Assembly (NCBI RefSeq): GCF_004349265.1
Contig: NZ_SMFL01000011.1
Coordinates: 1 to 64,000, forward strand
DNA length: 64,000 bases
Direction: 5' to 3'
Origin: Dyadobacter psychrotolerans
Lineage (GTDB): Bacteria; Bacteroidota; Bacteroidia; Cytophagales; Spirosomataceae
In this document: in pieces, positions 33,435-42,663 of the stretch
Layout of the letters: every line of letters starts with the position of its first letter
Numbering within the stretch: position 1 is the first letter of the stretch
Translations under genes and position numbers: made by a program
Notes under the pieces: model-generated
Seen by the model: the letters and a program-made list of their open reading frames with translations, nothing else
Database searches by the model: none
Told to the model about the DNA's origin: nothing

Positions 33435-34145
33435 TCACATCAGCCCCAGTTCTTTCAGAAAGCTTTCCCGGTAGTTATTTCCGATAGGAATTTCCGTTTT
33501 ACTGATAAATAACCGGTTACCTTCAATGTGGTCAATTTTTGATTTGCTGATAATAAATGAACGATGTACGCGCAGGAAAAATGTTTTGGGGAGCAACTCT
33601 TCAAAACTGGAGAAAGTCATGGCTGGCAAAAGCGTATTCTGTGTCGTGACGATCTTTGTATAGTTTCCACTTGCTTCTGCATACAGTAAGTCTTCGTGCC
33701 TTATTTTAAAGATTTTACCATCTGTTTTAATAAAGATAAAATCCTCAATCTTCTGTTCCGGATTTTCTACCGGAGCACCGGGTGTAATTTGAAGCCGCTC
33801 AATGGCTTTGTCAACCGCAACGATAAAACGTTCCAGCGAAAAGGGTTTTAATAAATAATCGCAGGCTGCCAGATCAAACGCATCAAGAGCGTATTCTTTG
33901 TAGGCGGTTGTGAAAATAACCTGCGGTGGATTGCGCAGCGTTTTCAAAAAGGTGACACCGTCCATAACCGGCATGTTGATATCCAGAAAAAGAATATCCA
34001 CTTTTTGCTGATGTAAAATGATTTTGGCTTCCAGGGCATTTCCACTGGCTGCGACGATATGCAGATAAGGCAGATGCCCGCAATAGGTTTTTATGATGTC
34101 CCTGGCAATGGGTTCGTCGTCTACGATCAGGCAGTTGATGTTCAT
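33435..34145 (-). CDS. LytTR-family response regulator
   Basis: A 236-residue regulator: receiver (about 3-115; CLIVDDEPIARDII, phosphoacceptor in ILFLDINMPVMDG, TTAYKEYALDAFDLAACDYLLKPF) and a LytTR DNA-binding domain (about 140-235; IFIKTDGKIFKIRHEDLLYAEASGNYTKI, FLRVHRSFIISKSKIDHIEGN). It is downstream of its likely cognate LytS-like kinase on the same strand (131-bp gap that contains a purine-rich tract). A TonB-type receptor gene is divergent from the kinase and is a candidate target, by position only. Confidence 0.94.
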   Translation of the reverse strand: MNINCLIVDDEPIARDIIKTYCGHLPYLHIVAASGNALEAKIILHQQKVDILFLDINMPVMDGVTFLKTLRNPPQVIFTTAYKEYALDAFDLAACDYLLKPFSLERFIVAVDKAIERLQITPGAPVENPEQKIEDFIFIKTDGKIFKIRHEDLLYAEASGNYTKIVTTQNTLLPAMTFSSFEELLPKTFFLRVHRSFIISKSKIDHIEGNRLFISKTEIPIGNNYRESFLKELGLM

Positions 34146-34276
34146 GTATAGCTGGTGGCTTTTAGATAATAGCTGTTAGCTCAATTAATAGAAACTAAGT
34201 TTATCTTTTGTCAAAGTATTCTTTTCCCTTTTCCTCAAATTTTACATCATGCCTTCCTCCATCCTCCCTTTTTCCA
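34146..34276 (-). repeat. Purine-rich tract and repeat remnant between kinase and regulator
   Basis: Read on the minus strand, the kinase stop is followed by GGAAAAAGGGAGGATGGAGGAAGG and GAGGAAAAGGGAAAAG. Then comes AGCTAACAGCTATTATCTAAAAGCCACCAGCTAT, a diverged relative of the GCCGATA/AGCTGATAGCC repeats. No gene or hairpin is seen. Confidence 0.45.
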
Positions 34277-35314
34277 TTATTTAACTTTCAATCGAAGGTT
34301 AACAACATACGTTGTTTCTTCATTTTCTATCGTCAGGTCATGTTGCCCGGGATAAAGAAGTGCCAGTCTTTTTGTGACATTTACCATTCCGAAACCACTA
34401 TTTTTATCAAAATTATTGTTTTCTTTTTTCGTTTTATTGTGTGAGTTTTTGATATAAAACAGAATGGAATTTCCCCAGATTTTTAACGAAAATTCGATGT
34501 AAATTTTTTCATCCGCCGTGTTTTTGGAATGTTTGAAGGCATTTTCGATGAAGACAATCAAAAGCATAGGGGCAATTTTAACAGCAGGGTTGTTTATTTT
34601 TTCAATGTCATTTGCCAATACAAGTCTTTCGCCGATTCTTATTTTTTCAAACTCAATATAATTTTCGATATAAGCCAGCTCATCTTTCAGCGGCACAAAG
34701 GTTTCGCCGGAACTATACACCGAATAACGAAGCAGCTCAGAAAGTTTTAATAATAGCGGGGGTATTTTTTCATGCCGGGTAATCGACAAGCCATACAGGT
34801 TATTAAGGGTATTAAACAAAAAATGTGGGCTCAGCTGAGATTGTAACAGCTGCAACTCACTTTGGCTGTGCGCTGCATCTGTTTGCGCTTCTTTTAATTT
34901 CTTTTGCCCGATTGAGCGGGTAAGTTTAATAAATAATCCCAAAGCTATACTTGCAGCCAGAAATGGCAGCCAATACATAAGCAAATTAAGTGCAGGACGG
35001 TTTACAAAGGGGCGATCTCCGTGATTAAAAATCCAGCCGATACAGGTAAGTACACTGAAACCTATGCCTGTTAGCATCCCGAAGGACACATTGACACCGT
35101 TTTCAAGCCAAAGTTGTGCTAAACGTCTCCCCAAAAAAACACTCGCCAGAAAAAAGACTGTTCCTATCGTTGAAACGATTTCATCTTCGCCTACGCCAAT
35201 TGCCCTGGCATAAAAACTAATCGCAAACCACATCGAAACAGCTGCAATTCCGGTGACAATTGCATACATCCCCAGTTTAAAATCACTCTCTTCGATTCCT
35301 TTTACTTTAATCAT
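34277..35314 (-). CDS. LytS/YehU-type sensor histidine kinase
   Basis: A 345-residue membrane kinase. Four hydrophobic helices (about 15-135) are followed by a coiled linker and the His_kinase domain, with LLQSQLSPHFLFNTLNNLYGLS (phospho-His in SPHFLFN). The ATPase region has ENAFKHS and the GFGMVNVTKRLALLYPG end. It lacks a periplasmic sensor domain, as usual in this Bacteroidota type. The LytTR regulator gene follows on the same strand and completes a two-component system. Confidence 0.93.
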   Translation of the reverse strand: MIKVKGIEESDFKLGMYAIVTGIAAVSMWFAISFYARAIGVGEDEIVSTIGTVFFLASVFLGRRLAQLWLENGVNVSFGMLTGIGFSVLTCIGWIFNHGDRPFVNRPALNLLMYWLPFLAASIALGLFIKLTRSIGQKKLKEAQTDAAHSQSELQLLQSQLSPHFLFNTLNNLYGLSITRHEKIPPLLLKLSELLRYSVYSSGETFVPLKDELAYIENYIEFEKIRIGERLVLANDIEKINNPAVKIAPMLLIVFIENAFKHSKNTADEKIYIEFSLKIWGNSILFYIKNSHNKTKKENNNFDKNSGFGMVNVTKRLALLYPGQHDLTIENEETTYVVNLRLKVK

Positions 35315-35556
35315 ATATTATTTCAGTTGCCTGGATTGAAAACATCTGCAAAATGCAGTATTCAATTAACTATTATAAAACAAAATGGCGGACAGATAAA
35401 AATTCATGACAGAAACGATATAACTGATGATGGAATATTTGGACATCCGGAAATCACATTCCGTCAGTGAATTGGGAAGTTACAACACTATTTTTTTATG
35501 CAGCAGTTTCTACGGCCAATATTTGCTTCATACTCATAACCAATTAGGAAACAGCC

Positions 35557-38001
35557 ATGAAAACGTTAGCCGGTTTATTAATCATATTATTTTTGTCAAA
35601 CACCGTTTATGCGCAATCATCCGGCAAAATGATCTCTGGTGTGGTCAGGGATGCAAGCAATGAAGTGTTGCCCGGGTCCACCGTTCGTTTGTTAAAAGCG
35701 ATGGATTCTACGATGGTAACAGGAGAAGTCACGGATGGAAATGGAAAATTCCAATTCATCAATCTGGAAAACAATACCTATTTGCTTGCTATTACTTCGC
35801 TGGGCAATAACGACTTTGTGAGTGCTCTGCTCACGATCAGTGATGTGCAGCATACGATTGTTTTACCAGCGATTATTTTGTTGCCGGCTAAGAGTGTGGA
35901 ACTTAAAGAAATCACGGTCAAAGCAAAAAAGCCTTTGATTGAGCAGGATATTGATAAAACGATTGTAAATGTGGAAGCGATGATCAGTAGCGCAACCAGC
36001 AATACCATGGAAGTATTGGAAAAAACACCTGGAATTTCCGTGAATAGTAATGGTGACATAAGTCTGAATGGACGGAGCGGTGTAATGGTTTTGATTGATG
36101 GACGGAGCACGTACATGTCGGGCCAGGATTTGGCGGCATATCTCAAATCGCTTCCCGGCGGACTTTTGGATAAAATAGAATTAATCGACAATCCATCTGC
36201 CAAATATGACGCTGCGGGTAATGCAGTGATTAACATTCGTTTGAAAAAGAACAGAGCTGGTGGATTTACAGGAAGTGTATCCAAGGGTTTGACCCAGGGA
36301 AAATATGCCCGGAGTAACGATGCATTGAACCTGAATTACAGTCAAAAAAAAGTAAATCTGTTTGCCAATTTGGGTTATAATTATGAAAAGAACTATTCAC
36401 TGGATATTTACGACAGGAGATTTTACAATGCTTCGTCACAATTAATTTCAACGGTGGATCTGGTGAATGACCAGGTTTATAAAAACAAAGGTTTGAACGG
36501 AAATTTTGGACTGGACTTTGCGGCAACACCTAAAACGACTTTTGGGTTAATTTTTAACTTAAACAGAACGAATAGAGATGGAATTTTTGAATATAATAGC
36601 AAAAATTCTAATGCAGATCGTTTGTTGGAATTGAGAGGTTCGGGAAGTACAGAGGGTGGTGATACAAGAACAAACGCCGGTCTTAATCTGAATATGCTTC
36701 ACAAGTTCAATGCTTCGGGGCGTGAACTTTCTGCGGATGTAAATTATCTTCATTACATAACCAAAGGAAATCAAACCTTACAAAACCTGACTTTTAACCA
36801 GGATGAAGCGCTAATCAACCGAACAGATTTTGTCTATGTAACTCCTTCGGATATCAATATTTACACAGCCAAAGCTGATTATGTTCATCCGTTAAAAAAC
36901 AAGGGGCGGATCGAGGCAGGTTTTAAATCCAGTTTGATTCATGACGACAATGTGTTTGATTTTTACAATGTGAAAAATGGAACACAGGTAATGGACAACG
37001 GAAATTCCAACCATTTTAAATATCAGGAAAACATCAATGCGGTTTATCTGAACGGACAAAAATCGTGGAAACGATTAGGAGCGCAATTAGGGCTACGTGT
37101 TGAAAATACGCAGATTGAAGGTAATCAACTGGGAAACGAGGAAGTGGCAGGATCGAAGTTTACCAAAAACTACACAGGTTTTTTTTCAAGTGCTTTTGTG
37201 AGTTACAAACTGGATGACAACGGAAAAAATACCTTTGTGCTGATGGCGGTCAGAAGGATCAGCCGTCCTAATTATCAGCTGCTTAATCCGTTTGTTTTTC
37301 AAAGAGATCAGTATACGTATAGTTCAGGGAATCCGGATATCAATCCGCAATATCAAAACAGATTGGAGCTGAAATATCAGCACAAGCAAATTCTTAATAT
37401 GGGGTTGAGTTACAACAAATTCACGAATACCATATTACCTGCAACGCTGATAGTCGACAGCATTTTTCTGAACCGCCCTGACAACATCAAAGGAGGTTAC
37501 ATGCTGCTGCTGAACACGAGTGTGAACAGCCAGGTGACCAAATGGTGGTATACCAATACAACGCTGCGGCTTTCAAGAGTTGGCATCCGGGGAATATCGC
37601 AAGGCGCAAGTCTGGATTTTGATACCAACATAGCCAGGCTGGAACTCAACAATTATTTCACATTGACCAAAACGATAAGTGCGGAGTTTGGCGGATATTA
37701 TGCCAGCCGGGATTTTGCGGCGCAGGCTGTAACAAAAGGCATGTATATTCTGAATGCATCAATTCAAAAAAGAATCTGGGATGGAAAAGGAAGTATCCGT
37801 ATTTCTGTCAATGATATTTTCCATTCCTGGGTCTACCACAACCGTTCAATCAGTCTGTTCCAATCCGAATATTTTCAAACCAACGAGACCGATACACAAC
37901 GAATTGGTATCGCTTTCACCTACCGCTTTGGAAAGGAGACGTTTGCAAGAAAACGCAGGCATAATGATAATGCTTCGGATGATGAGAAGGGGAGGCTATG
38001 A
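35557..38001 (+). CDS. Outer-membrane beta-barrel / TonB receptor-like protein (CarboxypepD_reg, OMP_b-brl_3)
   Basis: An 814-residue outer-membrane protein. The signal peptide (about 1-20, VYAQ) precedes a carboxypeptidase-like regulatory domain (about 24-105, MISGVVRDASNEVLPGSTVRLL). Then come a plug-like domain (about 120-230, VLEKTPGISVNSNGDISLNGRSGVMVLIDG and NPSAKYDAAG) and a long barrel. This is the OMP_b-brl_3 type of TonB receptor. Its C-terminus lacks a terminal aromatic residue and is instead a charged tail (RKRRHNDNASDDEKGRL), which is unusual for a barrel. The gene is divergent from the LytS/LytR pair (243-bp gap). Ligand unknown. Confidence 0.88.
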   Translation: MKTLAGLLIILFLSNTVYAQSSGKMISGVVRDASNEVLPGSTVRLLKAMDSTMVTGEVTDGNGKFQFINLENNTYLLAITSLGNNDFVSALLTISDVQHTIVLPAIILLPAKSVELKEITVKAKKPLIEQDIDKTIVNVEAMISSATSNTMEVLEKTPGISVNSNGDISLNGRSGVMVLIDGRSTYMSGQDLAAYLKSLPGGLLDKIELIDNPSAKYDAAGNAVINIRLKKNRAGGFTGSVSKGLTQGKYARSNDALNLNYSQKKVNLFANLGYNYEKNYSLDIYDRRFYNASSQLISTVDLVNDQVYKNKGLNGNFGLDFAATPKTTFGLIFNLNRTNRDGIFEYNSKNSNADRLLELRGSGSTEGGDTRTNAGLNLNMLHKFNASGRELSADVNYLHYITKGNQTLQNLTFNQDEALINRTDFVYVTPSDINIYTAKADYVHPLKNKGRIEAGFKSSLIHDDNVFDFYNVKNGTQVMDNGNSNHFKYQENINAVYLNGQKSWKRLGAQLGLRVENTQIEGNQLGNEEVAGSKFTKNYTGFFSSAFVSYKLDDNGKNTFVLMAVRRISRPNYQLLNPFVFQRDQYTYSSGNPDINPQYQNRLELKYQHKQILNMGLSYNKFTNTILPATLIVDSIFLNRPDNIKGGYMLLLNTSVNSQVTKWWYTNTTLRLSRVGIRGISQGASLDFDTNIARLELNNYFTLTKTISAEFGGYYASRDFAAQAVTKGMYILNASIQKRIWDGKGSIRISVNDIFHSWVYHNRSISLFQSEYFQTNETDTQRIGIAFTYRFGKETFARKRRHNDNASDDEKGRL

Positions 38002-38060
38002 TTGGAAGGAGTTAAAGAATAAGGGAAGAGGGAGCTAGGGAAGTTAAAAATAAGAAGTTT
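37980..38060 (+). repeat. Purine-rich tract after receptor stop
   Basis: GATGAGAAGGGGAGG leads into the stop, followed by ATTGGAAGGAGTTAAAGAATAAGGGAAGAGGGAGCTAGGGAAG. This resembles the tracts at 27725-27812 and 34225-34276 and again straddles or follows a stop codon. Confidence 0.45.
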
Positions 38061-38171
38061 AGGAGTTATTGTTGCCGTTGCTTGTATTCTCACAAACAAG
38101 GACAACAGAGAAATAGGATTTGTTGCAGCATTGGGCATTTTTTGTGGAGTCACAAATCAAGAAAAACTCCT

Positions 38172-38201
38172 TATTCGTGTTAATTCGTGCAATTCGTGGC
38201 T
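38172..38201. repeat. Triple ATTCGTG repeat
   Basis: ATTCGTG occurs three times with 9-10 bp spacing (ATTCGTGTTAATTCGTGCAATTCGTGGC). It lies in the 277-bp non-coding gap between two convergent genes; no gene is visible there. Confidence 0.5.
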
Positions 38202-38220
38202 GAAAAAGACCTGTAAACAC

Positions 38221-38255
38221 AAAAAAAGGAAACGCAAGATGCGCCTCCTTTTTTA
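38221..38255 (-). terminator. Rho-independent terminator for bipA
   Basis: On the minus strand GGAGGCGCA and TGCGTTTCC (with two G-T pairs) flank TCT and are followed by TTTTTTT, 25-60 bp after the bipA stop. Confidence 0.8.
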
Positions 38256-38278
38256 ACTTCTCTAACTTGAAATATTTA

Positions 38279-40093
38279 TTATGCCATTTCCATTTTAGAA
38301 CCGAATCTCTTACGATCGTTTTCTTCCAAATAGATTTTACGCATACGCATGCTCGTTGGAGTAACTTCCAGGTATTCATCTTTTTGGATGTATTCCATAG
38401 ATTCTTCCAAAGAGAAATTGATTTTTGGAGCAATTCTAAGACCGTCATCAGTACCTGATGCACGCATGTTAGTCAGTTTTTTAGCTTCCTGCAAGTTTAC
38501 TACGATATCGTTAGGACGGTTATGTTCTCCGATTACCTGTCCGCCGTAAATTTCATCACCCGGTTCAACGAAGAAGCGGCCGCGATCCTGCAATTTATCG
38601 ATGGTGTAACCAGTTGCCATACCAGTTCCTTTTGAAATGATAGAACCGCTGATACGTCCCGGGATTGGTCCGCGGAAACTACCGAATTCTTTGAAGCGGT
38701 GTGTCATAACGGCTTCTCCCTGAGTAGAAGTCAATACGTTAGAACGAAGACCGATCAAACCTCTTGAAGGAATAAGGAATTCAAGATGTTGCAAATCTCC
38801 TTTTGGCTCCATAATTAAAAGCTCACCTTTTCTTTGTGTAGCCAATTCAATTACTTTTCCGGCAGTTGATTCAGGAACGTCTACAACCAAAGTTTCGATT
38901 GGTTCAAGGCGCTCTCCTTTTTCATCTTGTTTGAACAATACCTGAGGCTGTCCCAATTGCAATTCGTAACCTTCACGACGCATCGTTTCGATCAAAACTG
39001 ACAAGTGAAGAATACCACGACCGAAAACAAGGAATTTATCTTCAGTATCTGTTGGTTCAACACGCAAGGCAAGGTTTTTCTCAGTTTCTTTCAAGAGACG
39101 GTCACGTAAGTGGCGCGATGTCACAAACTTACCTTCTTTACCAAAGAAAGGAGAGTTGTTGATGGTGAACAACATATTCATTGTAGGCTCATCAACAGCA
39201 ATACGTTTGATTGCTTCCGGATTTTCAAGATCAGCAATTGTATCACCAATTTCGAAATCTTCAATACCGGTCACAGCGCAAATATCACCGGCAGTAACTT
39301 CCGCTACTTTCACACGGCCAAGTCCTTCAAAAGTCTGAAGTTCTTTAACTTTTACTTTTTTGATCACACCGTCAGCTTTGCAAAGTGACAATGTTTGTCC
39401 TTCCTTGATCGTTCCGCGTTTTACACGGCCGATAGCGATCCGTCCAACGAAAGCGTTGTAATCAAGAGAAGTAATCTGCATTTGCAAAGTACCTTCTTCG
39501 ATAACAGGCTCAGGTATCGAAGCGATGATTGTATCAAGCAGGAAAGTAATATTGTCAGTTGGGTGCTGCCAATCCGGCCCCATCCAGCCTTGTTTTGATG
39601 AACCATAAACGGTTGTGAAGTCAAGCTGATCTTCAGTGGCGCCTAAGTTAAACATCAAATCAAACACGCTTTCCTGAACTTCTTCAGGGCGGCAGTTTTC
39701 TTTATCAACTTTATTAACAACAACGATTGGCTTCAAACCAAGGTCGATTGCTTTCCCTAACACGAAACGTGTCTGAGGCATCGGTCCTTCGAAAGCATCC
39801 ACAAGAAGCAAAACACCATCCGCCATTTTAAGCACGCGTTCTACTTCACCACCAAAGTCGGCGTGACCCGGAGTATCGATTACATTGATTTTAAAATCTT
39901 TGTAACGAACAGATACGTTTTTGGAAGTAATAGTAATTCCACGTTCCCGTTCAAGGTCATTATTATCAAGAATGAGGTCATCAAACTCCTGGTTATCGCG
40001 AAATAACTTTGAAGCGTGAATGATTTTGTCAACCAATGTTGTTTTACCGTGGTCAACGTGCGCAATGATTGCGATGTTACGAATGGCTTGCAT
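38279..40093 (-). CDS. typA: Ribosome-associated GTPase BipA/TypA
   Basis: A translational GTPase of about 604 residues. It has EF-G-like domains I-III, V and the BipA-specific C-terminal domain, and aids 50S assembly and growth under stress. G motifs are visible: AHVDHGKTT, the switch I GITITSKN, DTPGHADFG and NKVDKENC. The ATG at 40093 gives the standard start MQAIRNIAIIAHVDHG; a frame extension to 40108 adds five unneeded residues. A minus-strand TACATTTG box lies about 100 bp upstream, and a terminator follows. Confidence 0.96.
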   Translation of the reverse strand: MQAIRNIAIIAHVDHGKTTLVDKIIHASKLFRDNQEFDDLILDNNDLERERGITITSKNVSVRYKDFKINVIDTPGHADFGGEVERVLKMADGVLLLVDAFEGPMPQTRFVLGKAIDLGLKPIVVVNKVDKENCRPEEVQESVFDLMFNLGATEDQLDFTTVYGSSKQGWMGPDWQHPTDNITFLLDTIIASIPEPVIEEGTLQMQITSLDYNAFVGRIAIGRVKRGTIKEGQTLSLCKADGVIKKVKVKELQTFEGLGRVKVAEVTAGDICAVTGIEDFEIGDTIADLENPEAIKRIAVDEPTMNMLFTINNSPFFGKEGKFVTSRHLRDRLLKETEKNLALRVEPTDTEDKFLVFGRGILHLSVLIETMRREGYELQLGQPQVLFKQDEKGERLEPIETLVVDVPESTAGKVIELATQRKGELLIMEPKGDLQHLEFLIPSRGLIGLRSNVLTSTQGEAVMTHRFKEFGSFRGPIPGRISGSIISKGTGMATGYTIDKLQDRGRFFVEPGDEIYGGQVIGEHNRPNDIVVNLQEAKKLTNMRASGTDDGLRIAPKINFSLEESMEYIQKDEYLEVTPTSMRMRKIYLEENDRKRFGSKMEMA

Positions 40094-40195
40094 TGTTTTA
40101 TAGATCAATTGTTTACGGCTTTCACACCGCAGTGTTTGTTTTCTGCTGACTAATCGCTCTGCTGTATTCCTGGTGAAATTTCGTCAAACAGGGTG

Positions 40196-40203
40196 CAAAT
40201 GTA
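40196..40203 (-). promoter_or_regulatory. Candidate -7 box for typA
   Basis: On the minus strand TACATTTG matches TAnnTTTG exactly; no clear TTTG lies at -33. The predicted leader is about 95 nt. Confidence 0.5.
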
Positions 40204-40305
40204 CGGAGTTTTTTCGCTGAATAACAGTATTTTACAATTAATTTATTGTTAACTGCGGAAAAAAGCCGTTTATGCTGAGAGAAGTACAAATAGTGAAGAA
40301 AAATA

Positions 40306-40575
40306 TCAAATGGGTACAATTTCTGGATGTGAAATTTTGTAGAGATTGTCAGGATCAAAATCTACGCCGTTTTCCCAATACAACGTTCCATAAGAGTCCA
40401 GCTGAACAGTGTCAAAGTAACTTTTTTCTGCCAGCCTGCTGATAAGACCGTCATTAATTTTACTATATTTTTCAATAACATTTTTTAAATCGATAACGCG
40501 TACCTCGCCGGTATTAAAAAGGCAGGTTACGCTGTAATCCTGAATATTGACTATCTTCTTTATGTAGTGTAGCAT
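40306..40575 (-). CDS. DUF2442-family protein
   Basis: An 89-residue protein: MLHYIKKIVNIQDYSVTCLFNTGEVRVIDLKNVIEKYSK, then FDTVQLDSYGTLYWENGVDFDPDNLYK. This matches the DUF2442 pattern (conserved F.NGE.R..DL, W..G.D..P..LY). Such genes are often paired with DUF4160 genes, sometimes discussed as toxin-antitoxin-like modules, though function is not established. Here a DUF4160 reading lies directly upstream but is frameshifted, leaving this gene without an intact partner. The two reading frames are 2 bp apart, as in intact pairs. Confidence 0.85.
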   Translation of the reverse strand: MLHYIKKIVNIQDYSVTCLFNTGEVRVIDLKNVIEKYSKINDGLISRLAEKSYFDTVQLDSYGTLYWENGVDFDPDNLYKISHPEIVPI

Positions 40576-40577
40576 AA

Positions 40578-40840
40578 CTATTTCAGAGGTTCTATTTTGT
40601 TCCAGGTCTTAATGTCCTTGCCGAGGGTTACGAAATTTTCTAATAATTCATTTTCATGAAGAATTGTCCAAGCCTGTACTAATTTTAATTGTTTTGGTGG
40701 CAAATAGCCTTCAAGCAGCTCCGCATTTTTAATATCAATAATCGCTCTGTATTCCTGAATTCTGCATGGAAATGAGGAGGATTGTGATCGTCAAAAAACA
40801 TCTTAATAATTATTCCAAGGAAACGGCTTATCTCCGGCAT
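40578..40840 (-). pseudogene. Frameshifted DUF4160 gene
   Basis: On the minus strand the ATG at 40838-40840 opens MPEISRFLGIIIKMFFDDHNPPHFHAEF, the DUF4160 N-terminus, but that frame soon leaves the family pattern and stops. Another frame continues with QEYRAIIDIKNAELLEGYLPPKQ and WTILHENELLENF, the DUF4160 C-terminus, and ends in TAG at 40578-40580, 2 bp before the DUF2442 ATG. The break lies near 40757-40762, at the GAATTC. A one-base insertion or two-base deletion would explain it. It could also be an assembly error. Confidence 0.82.
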
Positions 40841-40933
40841 AATCAGTTTGTTTTGTCTTTTTAGTTATCCAAATATAAAATGCCCGGACAGATTGTGGTC
40901 TGACTCTCAGTTACACAGTGTAGGTAGTTCAAT

Positions 40934-40964
40934 TTTGGATTAGAGAGATCGTTTAGTTTCTTTG
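40934..40964 (+). promoter_or_regulatory. Candidate promoter of M28 peptidase gene
   Basis: TTTG at 40934-40937 and TTTCTTTG at 40957-40964 (one base off TAnnTTTG) are separated by 19 bp; the ATG is 32 bp further. Confidence 0.45.
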
Positions 40965-40996
40965 TACAAATTACAACTATTATTTAAGCTTCAAAA

Positions 40997-42589
40997 ATGA
41001 ACAAAAACTTACTGGCAGGAATGTTCTTGTCTGTCACGACATTAACTTATGCACAGGACGATGCAGCCAAATATGCGGCGAGCATTACACCCGAAGATTT
41101 AAAGAAACATTTGGTGATCATCGCTTCCGATAGTCTGGAAGGACGTGATACCGGTTCACCGGGACAGAAAAAGGCGGCGGATTATGTGTCAAAGCATTTT
41201 AAAGAATATGGTTTACAGCCCATTGCAACGGCTGCCGACGGGTCGAAATCTTTCCTCCAGAAGTATAATCTTTATAAACGGAGCTGGGGTGATGTGTATG
41301 TAAAAGCAGATGGTAAAAAGTATGAATTTAATAAAGACTTTTATCTGAACGGGATTCTGGATATCCCTGCGGAAACGAGCAGCGCCGTTGTGCTGGCCGG
41401 TTATGGAATCGAAGAAGCTTCCTATAATGACTACGCCAATCTGGATGTAAAAGGCAAAGCGGTTATTCTTTTTGATGGCGAGCCTAAAAATACGGATGGG
41501 AAATACATTTTGAGTGGAAATGACGAAAAGTCAAAATGGAGCGCACCTGTTTCATGGCAAAACAAAGCAAAACTTGCTTTGGAAAAAGGGGCAAAGTTTG
41601 TTTTTATTATTACGGACAAAACGGGAGATGATTTAAATAAGGAAATCCGGCAGCGTGCTGTGATGGCAAGGCGGTTTAGTTCACCGACCTTAAAACCGGT
41701 TCAGGAATCAGCAAACCGCGTAACCAGTTTTGTTTTGTCTCCTGAAATAGCGTCACAGATTTTGAATACATCAGTTCAAAAGCTGATGAAAGAGAAATCC
41801 GAAATAGAGAAAACAGGGAAACCATTGTCAAAAGGTCTTTCAGGAAATGTTGCTTTTAAAGTTGAACGTGTTAATGAAACCATTGAAACTGAAAATGTTG
41901 CTGCCTTTCTTGAAGGAACAGATAAAAAAGATGAAGTACTGGTAATCAGTGCACATTTGGATCATATCGGAATTTCTCCGAATGGGGAAATCAATAATGG
42001 TGCCGACGACGATGGTTCCGGAACGGTTTCACTTCTTGAAATTGCCCAGGCTTTCAGTAAGGCAAAGGCAGACGGAAAAGGACCAAGAAGAAGTATTTTA
42101 TTCCTGAATGTGACAGGTGAGGAAAAAGGACTTTTTGGTTCGGAATATTACTCCGAGCATCCTTTGCTTCCGTTGAAAAACACAATTGCGGATTTAAACA
42201 TTGACATGATCGGACGTGTGGACGAAGCGCATAAAAATGATCCGAAATATGTATATGTGATTGGAGCTGATAAACTGTCATCGCAGCTGCATACGATCAG
42301 TGAAGAAGCGAACAAGAAGTATGTGAACTATAAACTGGATTATACTTTTAATGACGCGAAAGATCCGAACCGTTTTTACTATCGTTCAGATCATTACAAC
42401 TTTGCCAAAATGGGCGTTCCGGTTATTTTTTACTTTACCGGTGTTCATGAAGATTATCACCGCCCGGGAGATGATGTTGAAAAAATCATGTTCGACAAAC
42501 AGGCGCCTATCGTGAAACTTGTTTTCCACACAGCCTGGGAACTTGTTAACCGCAACGAACGGATTGTAGTGGATAGTAACAAACAGTAA
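40997..42589 (+). CDS. Secreted M28-family zinc peptidase with PA domain
   Basis: A 530-residue exported aminopeptidase-type metalloprotease. The signal peptide is about 1-19 (LTYAQ). A PA-like insert (about 115-240) precedes and joins the catalytic M28 domain (about 295-525). Zinc-site elements are ISAHLDHIG (His, Asp), NNGADDDGSGTVSLLEIA, NVTGEEKGLFGS (Glu pair), DLNIDMIGRVD, and a final His in FTGVHEDYHRPGDDVEKI. It is probably periplasmic or secreted and releases N-terminal residues from peptides. It has its own promoter-like box and a terminator. Confidence 0.92.
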   Translation: MNKNLLAGMFLSVTTLTYAQDDAAKYAASITPEDLKKHLVIIASDSLEGRDTGSPGQKKAADYVSKHFKEYGLQPIATAADGSKSFLQKYNLYKRSWGDVYVKADGKKYEFNKDFYLNGILDIPAETSSAVVLAGYGIEEASYNDYANLDVKGKAVILFDGEPKNTDGKYILSGNDEKSKWSAPVSWQNKAKLALEKGAKFVFIITDKTGDDLNKEIRQRAVMARRFSSPTLKPVQESANRVTSFVLSPEIASQILNTSVQKLMKEKSEIEKTGKPLSKGLSGNVAFKVERVNETIETENVAAFLEGTDKKDEVLVISAHLDHIGISPNGEINNGADDDGSGTVSLLEIAQAFSKAKADGKGPRRSILFLNVTGEEKGLFGSEYYSEHPLLPLKNTIADLNIDMIGRVDEAHKNDPKYVYVIGADKLSSQLHTISEEANKKYVNYKLDYTFNDAKDPNRFYYRSDHYNFAKMGVPVIFYFTGVHEDYHRPGDDVEKIMFDKQAPIVKLVFHTAWELVNRNERIVVDSNKQ

Positions 42590-42626
42590 TTCCGGTCTGA
42601 ACGGTAATCGAAAAAACCAACAACGA

Positions 42627-42656
42627 GCCCCGATCTTCCGGATCGGGGCATTTTAA
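42627..42656 (+). terminator. Rho-independent terminator after M28 peptidase
   Basis: GCCCCGATC (42627-42635) and GATCGGGGC (42641-42649) form a perfect stem with loop TTCCG followed by ATTTTAATTT, just before the next start codon. Confidence 0.85.
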
Positions 42657-42663
42657 TTTAAAT

